Shown: positions 1 to 6,674 of the stretch, one piece after another
How positions within the stretch are numbered: the stretch's first letter is position 1
How the letters are laid out: every line of letters starts with the position of its first letter
NCBI GenBank assembly: GCA_017467985.1
Contig: JAFUJY010000056.1
Location: 1-9,275, forward strand
Direction: 5' to 3'
Length of the DNA: 9,275 nucleotides
Source: Bacillota bacterium
GTDB lineage: Bacteria > Bacillota > Clostridia > Lachnospirales > Bianqueaceae
Notes under the pieces: generated by a model
Databases searched by the model: none
What the model was told of the DNA's origin: nothing
What the model saw: only the letters and a program-made list of their open reading frames with translations
Made by a program: the position numbers and the translations under genes

Positions 1-548
1 ATAAGCTTTATCTTATGCTGAGCGGTCACAGAAAAAATTATGAGACGCACAGTCTTGGTCTTTATGAATGGGATTTTGAAACACGGAAAATGAATGTGCT
101 TCTGGAACAGATGGATATTGGTTTTACAAGCTACAATATGAATATCAAAGAGAATTGTATTTATATCGGAGCAGATGGTAACGAAATATCCAATGGCGGC
201 AGTTTGTATCAATTCAATATGACAACAAAGGAATTGTCACAAGTGTGGAGTGTGGAGAATTTTGGACGAATAGAATTAGGTGACAGTATTGCATTCATGA
301 CAGCTTGGAATGCAGAAGGCAAGACTATGATAAGAGCCATGGATTATGAGGGAAATGTTCTGTTGGACAGTGTATTAAGTGTTGAAGATTTGGGGAATGA
401 CTCTGGATATGGGAGAGTTTTCTGTGGAGGAAATCAAGATGTTGGATATTATGAGTTGCAGGGAAGGGATGGTTTTATTACCATTAGGGTTCCGGTTTCT
501 GGACAAGGGAAGGCGCAGATTTTATGGAAGGGAAAGGGGCTGACATGA
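1..548 (+). CDS. C-terminal part of a beta-propeller-like protein, truncated by the window edge
   Basis: The reading frame is already open at base 3 and the first ATG (base 15) has no ribosome binding site in front of it. This is therefore probably the 3' end of a longer gene starting outside the window. I do not recognise the family. Counting from the ATG, two similar segments about 50 residues apart (about 14-31 and 63-78) share the pattern aromatic-rich LY, then W/F, D/N, a Thr, and a hydrophobic end. Such spaced strand-turn-strand units are typical of beta-propeller blades. A related segment (MDYEGNVLLDS) follows. No catalytic motif, membrane helix or cell-wall anchor is visible in this part. 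Its stop overlaps the ATG of the HD gene (ATGA at 545-548), which suggests translational coupling. It looks more AT-rich than the sugar genes downstream and has no obvious link to them. The propeller assignment is an inference from repeat pattern only. Confidence 0.6.
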   Translation, partial: KLYLMLSGHRKNYETHSLGLYEWDFETRKMNVLLEQMDIGFTSYNMNIKENCIYIGADGNEISNGGSLYQFNMTTKELSQVWSVENFGRIELGDSIAFMTAWNAEGKTMIRAMDYEGNVLLDSVLSVEDLGNDSGYGRVFCGGNQDVGYYELQGRDGFITIRVPVSGQGKAQILWKGKGLT

Positions 549-1246
549 TGAATGCAGATAGTAAATTTAGTTTAATCAACCTCCAAGTCCAATCCCTTCT
601 TTCCCACGACACGTCCGGCCACGGCATGGATCATGTCAATCGTGTCCTGCGATTGGCACTGCAATTTGCAGAAAAGGAGGGAGCCAATGAGGAAATAGTC
701 TCCCTGATCGCTATGCTCCATGATGTGGACGATTATAAGTTGGTGGGGCCAGAGCTGGCCGGAAAGCTGAGTAATGCCAGAAATATTATGACCAATGCGG
801 GGGTAGATCCGACAACCCAGCAATCGGTACTACAGGCCATTAGCACTATGGGCTACAGCAAGTCCCTGAAGGGCATCCGATCGGCGACACTGGAGGGCAA
901 GATTGTGTCCGATGCGGACATGTGCGATGCCCTGGGGGCTAACGGTATTATTCGGACATATACATACAGTATGAAAAATGGCAAGCCCTTCTTTGATAAA
1001 AATATTTTTCCCAGGGAGAATTTGTCCCAGGAGCAATATACCGGGAAGTGTTCGGACAGCAGTGTTTGTCATTTGTTTGAGAAGATTTTGAAACTCAAAG
1101 GGATGATGCTGACAGAAGCCGGACGGGCAGAAGCTGCAAAGCGACACCGGGTCATTGTGGACTTTTTGTACCAGCTGTTTGAAGAAGAAAATGCACCGCA
1201 GTGGGCGGAGTATCTTGACAAATATCTGCAAATTTTATATCATTAA
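545..1246 (+). CDS. HD-domain phosphohydrolase, YpgQ/YedJ-like
   Basis: The protein is 233 residues from the start chosen here. It matches the small HD phosphohydrolases of the YpgQ/YedJ type, metal-dependent cytosolic enzymes; B. subtilis YpgQ is reported to cleave nucleotide pyrophosphate bonds. Visible motifs are GHGMDH with His30 near residues 26-30, the signature LHD (His59-Asp60) followed by DDYK, and DADMCDALGA (about 123-132), which supplies the later metal-binding Asp. The C-terminal segment FEKILKLK...T..GR...A..R, about 178-203, is typical of this family. ATG 545 is preferred to an in-frame ATG at 524 because GGAAAGGGG (531-539) sits at proper distance and 545 gives an ATGA overlap with the previous stop; ATG 548 is also possible. 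The AraC gene follows after 26 bases, but a promoter lies in this gene's 3' end, so regulation may be separate. The physiological substrate is unknown. Confidence 0.85.
   Translation: MMNADSKFSLINLQVQSLLSHDTSGHGMDHVNRVLRLALQFAEKEGANEEIVSLIAMLHDVDDYKLVGPELAGKLSNARNIMTNAGVDPTTQQSVLQAISTMGYSKSLKGIRSATLEGKIVSDADMCDALGANGIIRTYTYSMKNGKPFFDKNIFPRENLSQEQYTGKCSDSSVCHLFEKILKLKGMMLTEAGRAEAAKRHRVIVDFLYQLFEEENAPQWAEYLDKYLQILYH
1215..1243 (+). promoter_or_regulatory. Predicted vegetative promoter for the AraC-family regulator
   Basis: A perfect -35 box TTGACA (1215-1220) is followed after exactly 17 bases by TATCAT (1238-1243), a 5/6 match to the -10 consensus. The predicted start point near 1250 leaves a leader of about 23 bases carrying the ribosome binding site AAGGAGG (1258-1264). 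The promoter lies within the last codons of the HD gene, so the regulator can be expressed independently of that gene. This is a match by eye and not a mapped start. Confidence 0.6.
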
Positions 1247-1259
1247 TGCAGTGATATAA
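1235..1259. repeat. Perfect 8-bp inverted repeat over the -10 box and start point of the regulator gene
   Basis: TTATATCA (1235-1242) and TGATATAA (1252-1259) are exact reverse complements separated by 9 bases. The repeat covers the -10 element, the predicted start point and the first bases of the ribosome binding site, and it includes the stop codon of the HD gene in the spacer. The position is ideal for a repressor operator, for example autoregulation by the AraC-family protein. In RNA read through from upstream it could instead form a weak AU-rich hairpin. AraC-family proteins more often bind direct repeats, so another regulator is possible. Confidence 0.5.
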
Positions 1260-1272
1260 GGAGGAGATCCCT

Positions 1273-2007
1273 ATGCTTCACCCCGAGATGTATTATTTTG
1301 TGCAGAAAGAATGTACCACCAATTGGCATTTGAACGATCATAAGATTTTGGCCTATTCCTTGCTGTTTGTTATGGAGGGCAGTGCCCATTATATTATTGA
1401 TGGCAAGAGTTATGAGCCCCAAAAGGGAAATATCATTTTTATAAAGCCGGGAAGTGTGCGAACGGCATGGACAGAGGGTATGCGGGTTACAGCTTTGGAT
1501 TTTGTACTGCCGGAAGGGGAAAGTCTGGAACTGGACACGATGATGTACCGCAGTGATCTGGATGCTTTTTTGGATATTTTTCGGGATATCCGACCGGATT
1601 GGCTGCTGCGGCGGCAAGGATATGAGCTGAAATGCCAGGCCCTTTTCGCATTGGTGCTTCATAAGTTGATGTATGAGGTGGATCCGGGCAAGCGTAATCA
1701 GCATGTGGAGAACATGAAGTCTTACATATTAGAACATTATAAAGAAGAAATTCTGGTGAACCATTTGGCGCAGCTGTGTAACCTGAATCCGGTGTACTGC
1801 GGAGCGTTATTTAAGAAGGAAGAAGGCTGTACGATTGCGGAATTCGTTAACCGGCTGCGGATGAATAAGGCGGCGGATTTGCTGCGCAAAGGCGAACACA
1901 CCGTGGGCGAAGTGTCTGAGAGCGTTGGATTTAAGGACATTTATTATTTTTCTAATACATTTAAGAAGTACATGGGTGTATCACCCATCCAGTATCGAAA
2001 TCTTTAA
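1273..2007 (+). CDS. AraC-family transcriptional regulator
   Basis: This 244-residue DNA-binding protein has the usual AraC-family size and two-part build. The N-terminal part (about 1-90) is cupin-like and expected to bind the inducer: it contains the strand-rich stretch VMEGSAHYIIDGKSY (33-47) and the motif KGNIIFIKPG (51-60), typical of the AraC ligand-binding beta-barrel. The C-terminal part (about 145-244) carries two helix-turn-helix units. The first is around ILVNHLAQLCNLNPVYCGALF (160-180). The second is around VGEVSESVGFKDIYYFSNTF (211-230), ending in the family hallmark KKYMGVSPIQYR. The start follows a strong AAGGAGG site with 8 bases spacing. It sits directly upstream of the oxidoreductase operon in the same direction, so it probably senses the sugar or an intermediate and activates one or both operons. 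That role is inferred from position. No terminator is evident after it. Confidence 0.93.
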   Translation: MLHPEMYYFVQKECTTNWHLNDHKILAYSLLFVMEGSAHYIIDGKSYEPQKGNIIFIKPGSVRTAWTEGMRVTALDFVLPEGESLELDTMMYRSDLDAFLDIFRDIRPDWLLRRQGYELKCQALFALVLHKLMYEVDPGKRNQHVENMKSYILEHYKEEILVNHLAQLCNLNPVYCGALFKKEEGCTIAEFVNRLRMNKAADLLRKGEHTVGEVSESVGFKDIYYFSNTFKKYMGVSPIQYRNL

Positions 2008-2036
2008 ATTTTATAAATTTTTATTAAATAGCTGCA

Positions 2037-2065
2037 TTGAAAGAGAGCTGGGCATTTTATATAAT
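2037..2065 (+). promoter_or_regulatory. Near-consensus promoter of the first oxidoreductase operon
   Basis: TTGAAA (2037-2042, 5/6) and a perfect TATAAT (2060-2065) are separated by 17 bases. An AT-rich stretch (about 2006-2030) lies just upstream and could act as an UP element. The predicted start near 2072 gives a leader of about 29 bases with AAAGGAG (2085-2091). A short direct repeat GCATT (2034-2038 and 2052-2056) overlaps the -35 region; whether an AraC-type protein uses it cannot be told. The rest of the 93-base gap holds nothing else recognisable. Confidence 0.7.
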
Positions 2066-2100
2066 GAAGGCATCAAAATACAAGAAAGGAGAATCATCAA

Positions 2101-3258
2101 ATGATTCGAGTTGCAATTATTGGTACTGGTAATATTTCGAATGCACATATCAGTGCATATCTGGAGTTTCCGGAGCGCTGCAAGATCGTGGCTCTGTGTG
2201 ATATTTTCCCGGAGAAGGCCCAGGAGAAGAAGGAAAAGTATGGTCTGACCGATGCGATTGTGGTGGATGCTCACGAGAAGCTGTTGGATCGTGAGGATAT
2301 TGATTTGGTCAGTGTTTGTACACCGCCCTATTGCCATGCGTCCATCGCCATCAATTTCCTGAATGCCGGTAAGCATGCGGTTGTGGAGAAGCCCATGGCC
2401 ACCTCTTTGCTGGAGTGCGACCAGATGATCGAAGCTGCTAAGAAGAGTGGCAAGGTGCTGGGAGTAATCGCGCAGAACCGTTTCCGTGATTCCATCATGA
2501 AGTTGAAGAAGGTGCTGGACAGCGGCTTAACGGGCAAAGTACTGCATGCCCAGGTGGATTCATATTGGTGGAGAGCCCACAATTATTATGATCTGTGGTG
2601 GCGCGGCACCTGGGAAAAGGAAGGCGGCGGCTGTACTTTGAATCATGCGGTGCATCACATAGATATGTTGGGCTGGATGATGGGTTTGCCCAAGAATGTA
2701 CAGGCTCTGCTGAGCAATGCAGCCCATGATAACGCGGAGGTAGAGGATATTTCCATTGCGGCACTGCAGTATGAGGGTGGTTCTGTGGCCCAGGTCACCA
2801 GCTCTGTAATCCATCATGGTGAGGAGCAGCAGGTGATTTTCCAGACGGAAAAGGCACGTGTATCCGCTCCATGGAAGATTTATGCCAGTGCAGGCCGCAG
2901 CAACGGTTTCCCGGAGCAGGATACCGAGCTGGAGGCCAAGGTGCAGGAATTTTATGATAGTCTGCCGGATCTGAAGCACACCATGCATGCCGGTGAGTTA
3001 GATGATGTAATGACTGCCATTGAGACTGGTGGTACTCCGTTGATTACCGGCGAGGAAGGCCGCAGAACCATTGAGCTGATCACCGCCATTTATAAGGCCG
3101 GTTTTGAGCATAAGACCGTAGAACTGCCCATCCAGAAGGATGATATTTATTATACCGTGGACGGCATCCAGAAGAATGCCATTCATTTCTATGAAAAAGG
3201 TGCTTCGGTGACGGATCTGGGCAGTGGTGAAGAAATTACGTTGGGAAGCAAATATTAA
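2101..3258 (+). CDS. Gfo/Idh/MocA-family oxidoreductase 1
   Basis: A 385-residue NAD(P)-dependent sugar or polyol dehydrogenase of the Gfo/Idh/MocA family, cytoplasmic, with no signal peptide. The N-terminal Rossmann fold starts with VAIIGTGNISNAH (4-16), a GxGxxx dinucleotide loop. The family EKP motif is at 96-98, where the Lys normally contacts nicotinamide and substrate. The C-terminal alpha/beta domain contains GGGCTLNHAVHHIDML (175-190). His185 and Asp188 occupy the catalytic His and following Asp positions, while Asn181 stands where many members have Asp. An aromatic, Trp-rich segment (SYWWRAHNYYDLWWRG, 154-169) probably shapes the sugar pocket. The protein is somewhat longer than the usual 330-360 residues because of a C-terminal extension. 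It is the first gene of the promoter-led operon, and the next gene starts 20 bases after its stop. The reaction is presumably oxidation of a sugar hydroxyl to a ketone or the reverse; the substrate is unknown, and an inositol-type substrate is an alternative. Confidence 0.92.
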   Translation: MIRVAIIGTGNISNAHISAYLEFPERCKIVALCDIFPEKAQEKKEKYGLTDAIVVDAHEKLLDREDIDLVSVCTPPYCHASIAINFLNAGKHAVVEKPMATSLLECDQMIEAAKKSGKVLGVIAQNRFRDSIMKLKKVLDSGLTGKVLHAQVDSYWWRAHNYYDLWWRGTWEKEGGGCTLNHAVHHIDMLGWMMGLPKNVQALLSNAAHDNAEVEDISIAALQYEGGSVAQVTSSVIHHGEEQQVIFQTEKARVSAPWKIYASAGRSNGFPEQDTELEAKVQEFYDSLPDLKHTMHAGELDDVMTAIETGGTPLITGEEGRRTIELITAIYKAGFEHKTVELPIQKDDIYYTVDGIQKNAIHFYEKGASVTDLGSGEEITLGSKY

Positions 3259-3277
3259 TTTCAGGAGGATACATATC

Positions 3278-4354
3278 ATGTCAAGAGCAGAAGGAATGAA
3301 TTATATGCCTACGGGAAAGCCTAATCCGGTGGTGAAGCCAGGAGAATTCGTATATGCGGCAATGCGTCTGGATCATGCCCATATCGGTGGCATGTGCAAT
3401 GGCCTGAATGAGGCCGGAGCGACTCTGAAGTGGATCTATGATCCCGATGAGGCGAAGGTCAATCAGTACCTGAAGATGTACCCCTGGGCTAAGGCTGCCC
3501 GATGTGAAGAAGAAGTGCTCTCCGACCCGGAAGTGAAGCTGGTTGCAGGGGCGGCGGTAACTTCTGAGCGCTGTGCACTGGGGCTGCGTGTTATGGATGC
3601 GGGGAAGGACTATTTTACCGATAAGGCACCTCTGACTACACTGGAACAGCTGGAGGCGGCCAAGGCCAAGGTAACAGAAACCGGCCGTAAGTATATGGTA
3701 TATTATAGTGAGCGGCTTCATGTGGAAGATGCGATTTTTGCCGGTCAGCTGATCGAGCAGGGCGCCATCGGCCGTGTTATCCAGACCATCGGTACCGGTC
3801 CCCATCGTCTGAGCGCTCCCGCCCGTCCCGAGTGGTTTTTCCAGAAGGAAAAATACGGCGGTATTCTGTGCGATATCGGCAGTCATCAGATCGAGCAGTT
3901 CCTGTATTATACCGGTGCTAAAGATGCTACAGTGGTGAAGAGTCAGATCGCCAACTATGCCCATCCCGAATATCCTGAATTGGATGATTTTGGTGATGCC
4001 ATGTTGGTAGCAGACAATGGCGCCACCGGTTACTTCCGTGTAGACTGGTTTACGCCTGACGGACTGTCCAACTGGGGCGATGGTCGTACAATTATTCTGG
4101 GTACAGAAGGCTACATTGAAATGCGTAAGTATGTGAATATCGGTACCGGTAAGAAGGGTGGGACAGTATTCCTGGTGGATAAAGAAGGTGAGAAGACCTT
4201 TGATATCAGCGGCAAGGTGGGATTCCCCTTCTTTGGTCAGCTGATTCTGGACAGCATTAACCGCACCGAAAACGCTATGACGCAGGAGCATGCATTTAAG
4301 GCGGCAGAGCTGTGTGTGAAGGCTCAAATGCAGGCAACGAAAATTGAGGGTTGA
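3278..4354 (+). CDS. Divergent Gfo/Idh/MocA-family oxidoreductase 2
   Basis: A 358-residue protein from ATG 3278, chosen because AGGAGGA (3263-3269) precedes it by 8 bases. An in-frame ATG at 3224 would overlap the previous gene and has no such site. It keeps the two-domain build of the family: DKAPLTTLEQLEAAKAK (115-131) aligns with the usual EKP region, and YGGILCDIGSHQIEQFLYYTG (193-213) with the catalytic segment, including Asp199 and His203. It departs from the family at the nucleotide-binding loop: instead of GxGxxG the first strand runs into AAMRLDHAHIGGM (27-39), and EKP has become DKAP, keeping the Lys. The first 20 residues form an unusual Pro-rich leader. It may bind cofactor differently, act on a different intermediate, or work as a partner of a neighbouring oxidoreductase. 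It lies between oxidoreductase 1 and the PmoA-like gene, which begins 5 bases after its stop. The family call is firm; the activity is not. Confidence 0.87.
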   Translation: MSRAEGMNYMPTGKPNPVVKPGEFVYAAMRLDHAHIGGMCNGLNEAGATLKWIYDPDEAKVNQYLKMYPWAKAARCEEEVLSDPEVKLVAGAAVTSERCALGLRVMDAGKDYFTDKAPLTTLEQLEAAKAKVTETGRKYMVYYSERLHVEDAIFAGQLIEQGAIGRVIQTIGTGPHRLSAPARPEWFFQKEKYGGILCDIGSHQIEQFLYYTGAKDATVVKSQIANYAHPEYPELDDFGDAMLVADNGATGYFRVDWFTPDGLSNWGDGRTIILGTEGYIEMRKYVNIGTGKKGGTVFLVDKEGEKTFDISGKVGFPFFGQLILDSINRTENAMTQEHAFKAAELCVKAQMQATKIEG

Positions 4355-4359
4355 CGAAA

Positions 4360-5523
4360 ATGCAAGAATGTGGTAAAAAGATAGTAGTAACTTGCACAAT
4401 GGCTCCGACCGTGGTCAAGTTACCCATATCTGAAAGTGAATATGATGCGCTGCTGGCCTGGCAGGGAGAAAATGACCTGTGGGCCCAGGAGCTGGGTACC
4501 GGTAAAAAATACCGAGCTCAACTTTTTGGGTACAGTATGGATGCGACTCCCGCAGGGGCTAAGAAGGATACCAACCTTTTTGTACTGATGGATGAGATAT
4601 ACAACGGAGAGTTGATACTGTGTACCGCTCAGCCTGAGCCCCAGGCCCAGGAAAAATGCCCCATGTATAATCCGTGGATGAACACCCGGGGGATCCATTT
4701 TGATCATCAGGAGAAGCGCCGCAGGGTCATGATCAGTTGTGACGGAACGCCCTATACCCGCTATTATTACTCAGCGGATATGCCAAAGCCTTATCTGTAC
4801 CCGTTGTATGGTCCCAAGATGAAGAATTTGATCCAGGATGGCCCTGGAGATCATATTCATCATCATGGAATCTGGTGGGGGCATGATGAGGTCAATGGTC
4901 ATCAGGTCTATCATGAGTTCCAGGGAGAAGGCATGCAGCTCCATAAGGAGTTCCTGGTGCTGGAAGGAGGACCTGTGGTTGGGCAGATGACGGCTCTGAT
5001 TGACTGGCTTTCTGAGAGTGACGAATTGCTGCTGCAGGAGACTCGTACCATACGGTTCTTTAATCTGCCGGCAGAGGAGCGGTATTTTGACCTGTGTACA
5101 CAGCTGCATGCTGTTGCAGGTGAGGTGCACTTCGGCACTACCAAGGAAGGCGGTTTTCCCTTTATCCGTGTAAATGAACAGTTGTGTGCGGATCAGACAG
5201 GTACATTGACGGCATCCACCGGTAAAGTGGGGGAGGCCCAGATCTACACCACCCAGGCGGACTGGGTGGATTATTCCGGTTATATTGGTAAGGATAAAGT
5301 ATCTGCAGGTATTACGGTGATGATGGATCCGAAGTCCGATGATTATCCTAACCAGTGGTTTGTTCGGGATTACGGTCCGTTTACTCCTTCCAACTTCCAT
5401 TTTTGCGGAGGTTATACCTTGGGGGCGGGAGAGACCTATTCCTTCCGTCACAGAATTTACACTCATGCGGGCAGCTGTAAGGAAGCCGGTGTAGCGCAGC
5501 GCTATCAGGAATACGTTAATTAA
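4360..5523 (+). CDS. PmoA-like / DUF6807 family protein
   Basis: A 387-residue cytoplasmic protein of the family often labelled PmoA or 'methane oxygenase PmoA' (DUF6807). That name is misleading here: no membrane helices are visible and the neighbours are sugar genes. The family core begins near residue 130 with PYTRYYY and continues to the hallmark GDHIHHHGIWWGHDEVNG (163-180), a His/Asp cluster suited to metal or sugar binding. Further conserved-looking segments are QETRTIRFF (226-234), FDLCTQLHA (243-251), HFGTTKEGGFPFIRV (257-271) and WFVRDYGPF (333-341). The first roughly 110 residues form a separate, probably beta-rich N-terminal region. ATG 4360 is preferred because GAGGG (4346-4350) stands 9 bases before it; a TTG at 4351 overlapping the previous stop is the alternative. 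The family is commonly found with Gfo/Idh/MocA enzymes, suggesting it handles keto-sugar or glycoside intermediates. I infer that; its reaction is not established to my knowledge. Confidence 0.85.
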   Translation: MQECGKKIVVTCTMAPTVVKLPISESEYDALLAWQGENDLWAQELGTGKKYRAQLFGYSMDATPAGAKKDTNLFVLMDEIYNGELILCTAQPEPQAQEKCPMYNPWMNTRGIHFDHQEKRRRVMISCDGTPYTRYYYSADMPKPYLYPLYGPKMKNLIQDGPGDHIHHHGIWWGHDEVNGHQVYHEFQGEGMQLHKEFLVLEGGPVVGQMTALIDWLSESDELLLQETRTIRFFNLPAEERYFDLCTQLHAVAGEVHFGTTKEGGFPFIRVNEQLCADQTGTLTASTGKVGEAQIYTTQADWVDYSGYIGKDKVSAGITVMMDPKSDDYPNQWFVRDYGPFTPSNFHFCGGYTLGAGETYSFRHRIYTHAGSCKEAGVAQRYQEYVN

Positions 5524-5548
5524 TTCAAATGAATGGGGGACCCATGCT

Positions 5549-6535
5549 ATGAAGTATCGTGTTGGTATTGTTGGCTGTGGTGGAATCGCCAGATCCCACT
5601 CCGAAAGTCTGAAAAGAATGGATAATGTTGAGATCGTGGCTTATGCGGATGTAAAGCCGGAAAGAAGTCAAAAGTATGCGGCAGAGTACGGCGGTAAAGC
5701 ATATGATAGTCTGGATGCGATGTTGGAGGCTGAGCAGTTGGATGTACTGCATGTATGTACACCCCATGCCCTGCATGTTCCCATGGCAGTGAAGGCAGCA
5801 GAAAAGGGCATCAACGTATTTACCGAGAAGCCCGCAGCCATCAACGACGAGCAGATGGATGCACTGATGGATGCAGCCAAGAAGGTAAAAGTGGGCGTTT
5901 GTTTCCAGAACCGTTACAACGACAATGTGTTGTATGTGAAGAAGGAGCTGGAGCAGGGCTTGGCCGGTAAGGTGATCGGCGGACGAGCATTCGTTACCTG
6001 GCATCGTGAGGCTCCCTACTATACTGAGAGCGGTTGGAGAGGAACTTTGGAACTGGAGGGCGGCAGCGCTCTGATGAACCAGTCCATTCATACTCTGGAC
6101 CTGTTGACGGTTTTCCTGGGCACTCCTGTGGAGGCTGAGGCAACCATGTCCAACCATACTCTGAAGGGTACCATCGAGACAGAAGATACATTAGAGGCGT
6201 GGGTTCGTTTTGAGAGCGGCGCATCTGCCAGCTTCTATGCCACCAATGCCTATGCCAGCAACGCACCTGTTTTCATCGAGATCGCATGTGAAAACAAGAC
6301 CTATCGTCTGGAAGGGGCTGAACTGTACATAAAGGAAGGTAAGGGCAGTTTTGAGAAGGTAGAATTCACAGAGAAGGAAGCCTTCGGCAAGAGCTATTGG
6401 GGCACCGGCCACTTGAGCTGCATCAATAACTTCTATCAGTCCATTGATGGTTCTGAAGAATATCTGGTCAAGATGGAAGAAGCCAACCGCACCATGCGCC
6501 TTGTGTTTGAGGTTTATAAGTCAGCAAAGAAATAA
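5549..6535 (+). CDS. Gfo/Idh/MocA-family oxidoreductase 3
   Basis: A compact 328-residue member of the family, last gene of the first operon and followed at once by a terminator. It has a clear Rossmann loop VGIVGCGGIARSH (5-17), TPHALHVPMA (71-80), the EKP motif at 93-95, and the catalytic segment GGSALMNQSIHTLDLL (171-186) with His181 and Asp184. Asn177 is in the position often held by Asp. FQNRYNDNV (119-127) is the usual substrate-pocket strand after the EKP helix. The start follows GGGGGA (5535-5540) at 8 bases, 25 bases after the PmoA-like gene. This is the member with the most typical length and motifs, so it is probably a working NAD(P)-dependent dehydrogenase. Direction and substrate are unknown. 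It could re-reduce a keto product formed by another oxidoreductase here, but that is speculation from context. Confidence 0.93.
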   Translation: MKYRVGIVGCGGIARSHSESLKRMDNVEIVAYADVKPERSQKYAAEYGGKAYDSLDAMLEAEQLDVLHVCTPHALHVPMAVKAAEKGINVFTEKPAAINDEQMDALMDAAKKVKVGVCFQNRYNDNVLYVKKELEQGLAGKVIGGRAFVTWHREAPYYTESGWRGTLELEGGSALMNQSIHTLDLLTVFLGTPVEAEATMSNHTLKGTIETEDTLEAWVRFESGASASFYATNAYASNAPVFIEIACENKTYRLEGAELYIKEGKGSFEKVEFTEKEAFGKSYWGTGHLSCINNFYQSIDGSEEYLVKMEEANRTMRLVFEVYKSAKK

Positions 6536-6541
6536 CTATAT

Positions 6542-6580
6542 GAAGCCGTCCGGTGAGGGCGGCTTCTTTATACCTTTTTG
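6542..6580 (+). terminator. Rho-independent terminator closing the first operon
   Basis: A 10-bp GC-rich stem, GAAGCCGTCC (6542-6551) with GGGCGGCTTC (6557-6566), contains one G-U pair and a 5-base loop. It is followed by TTTATACCTTTTTG. It begins seven bases after the stop of oxidoreductase 3 and separates the two operons. Confidence 0.88.
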
Positions 6581-6615
6581 TAGACAGCAATATTTGTCCA
6601 TAAATTGCCATAGTA

Positions 6616-6649
6616 TTGACTTGATGTATGGTCAAAAATTTTATACAAT
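6616..6649 (+). promoter_or_regulatory. Predicted promoter of the second operon with an overlapping dyad
   Basis: The best-spaced pair is TTGATG (6621-6626, 4/6) and TACAAT (6644-6649, 5/6) with 17 bases between. A better -35 match, TTGACT (6616-6621), would need a 20-22 base spacer. The inverted repeat TTGAC (6616-6620) - 10 bases - GTCAA (6631-6635) covers the -35 box. Another dyad, CCATA (6608-6612) with TATGG (6627-6631), interlocks with it. GTCAA occurs again at 6658-6662 next to the ribosome binding site. These may be operator half-sites; they are short and could be chance. Confidence 0.5.
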
Positions 6650-6674
6650 AGAGAAAAGTCAAGGAGGTGTTTTT

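Noticed and set aside
2003..2030. AT-rich palindromic stretch after the AraC gene as a terminator
   Set aside because: It contains no GC pairs to form a stable stem. It is better read as AT-rich upstream sequence of the next promoter.
3281..4399. Long antisense open frame (372 codons) opposite oxidoreductase 2, and similar antisense frames opposite other genes
   Set aside because: They lie fully opposite genes with clear family motifs, lack ribosome binding sites, and have compositions rich in His, Ile, Leu and Cys with no recognisable domain. They are shadows of the coding strand.
4360..5523. Particulate methane monooxygenase subunit
   Set aside because: Only the family nickname suggests it. 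The protein is soluble, unlike pMMO subunits, and lies among sugar oxidoreductase genes.
6444..6674. Upstream in-frame ATG extending the ThuA protein by 77 residues
   Set aside because: The extension overlaps the previous gene and the terminator and has no ribosome binding site. A near-perfect site precedes ATG 6675, where family homology begins.
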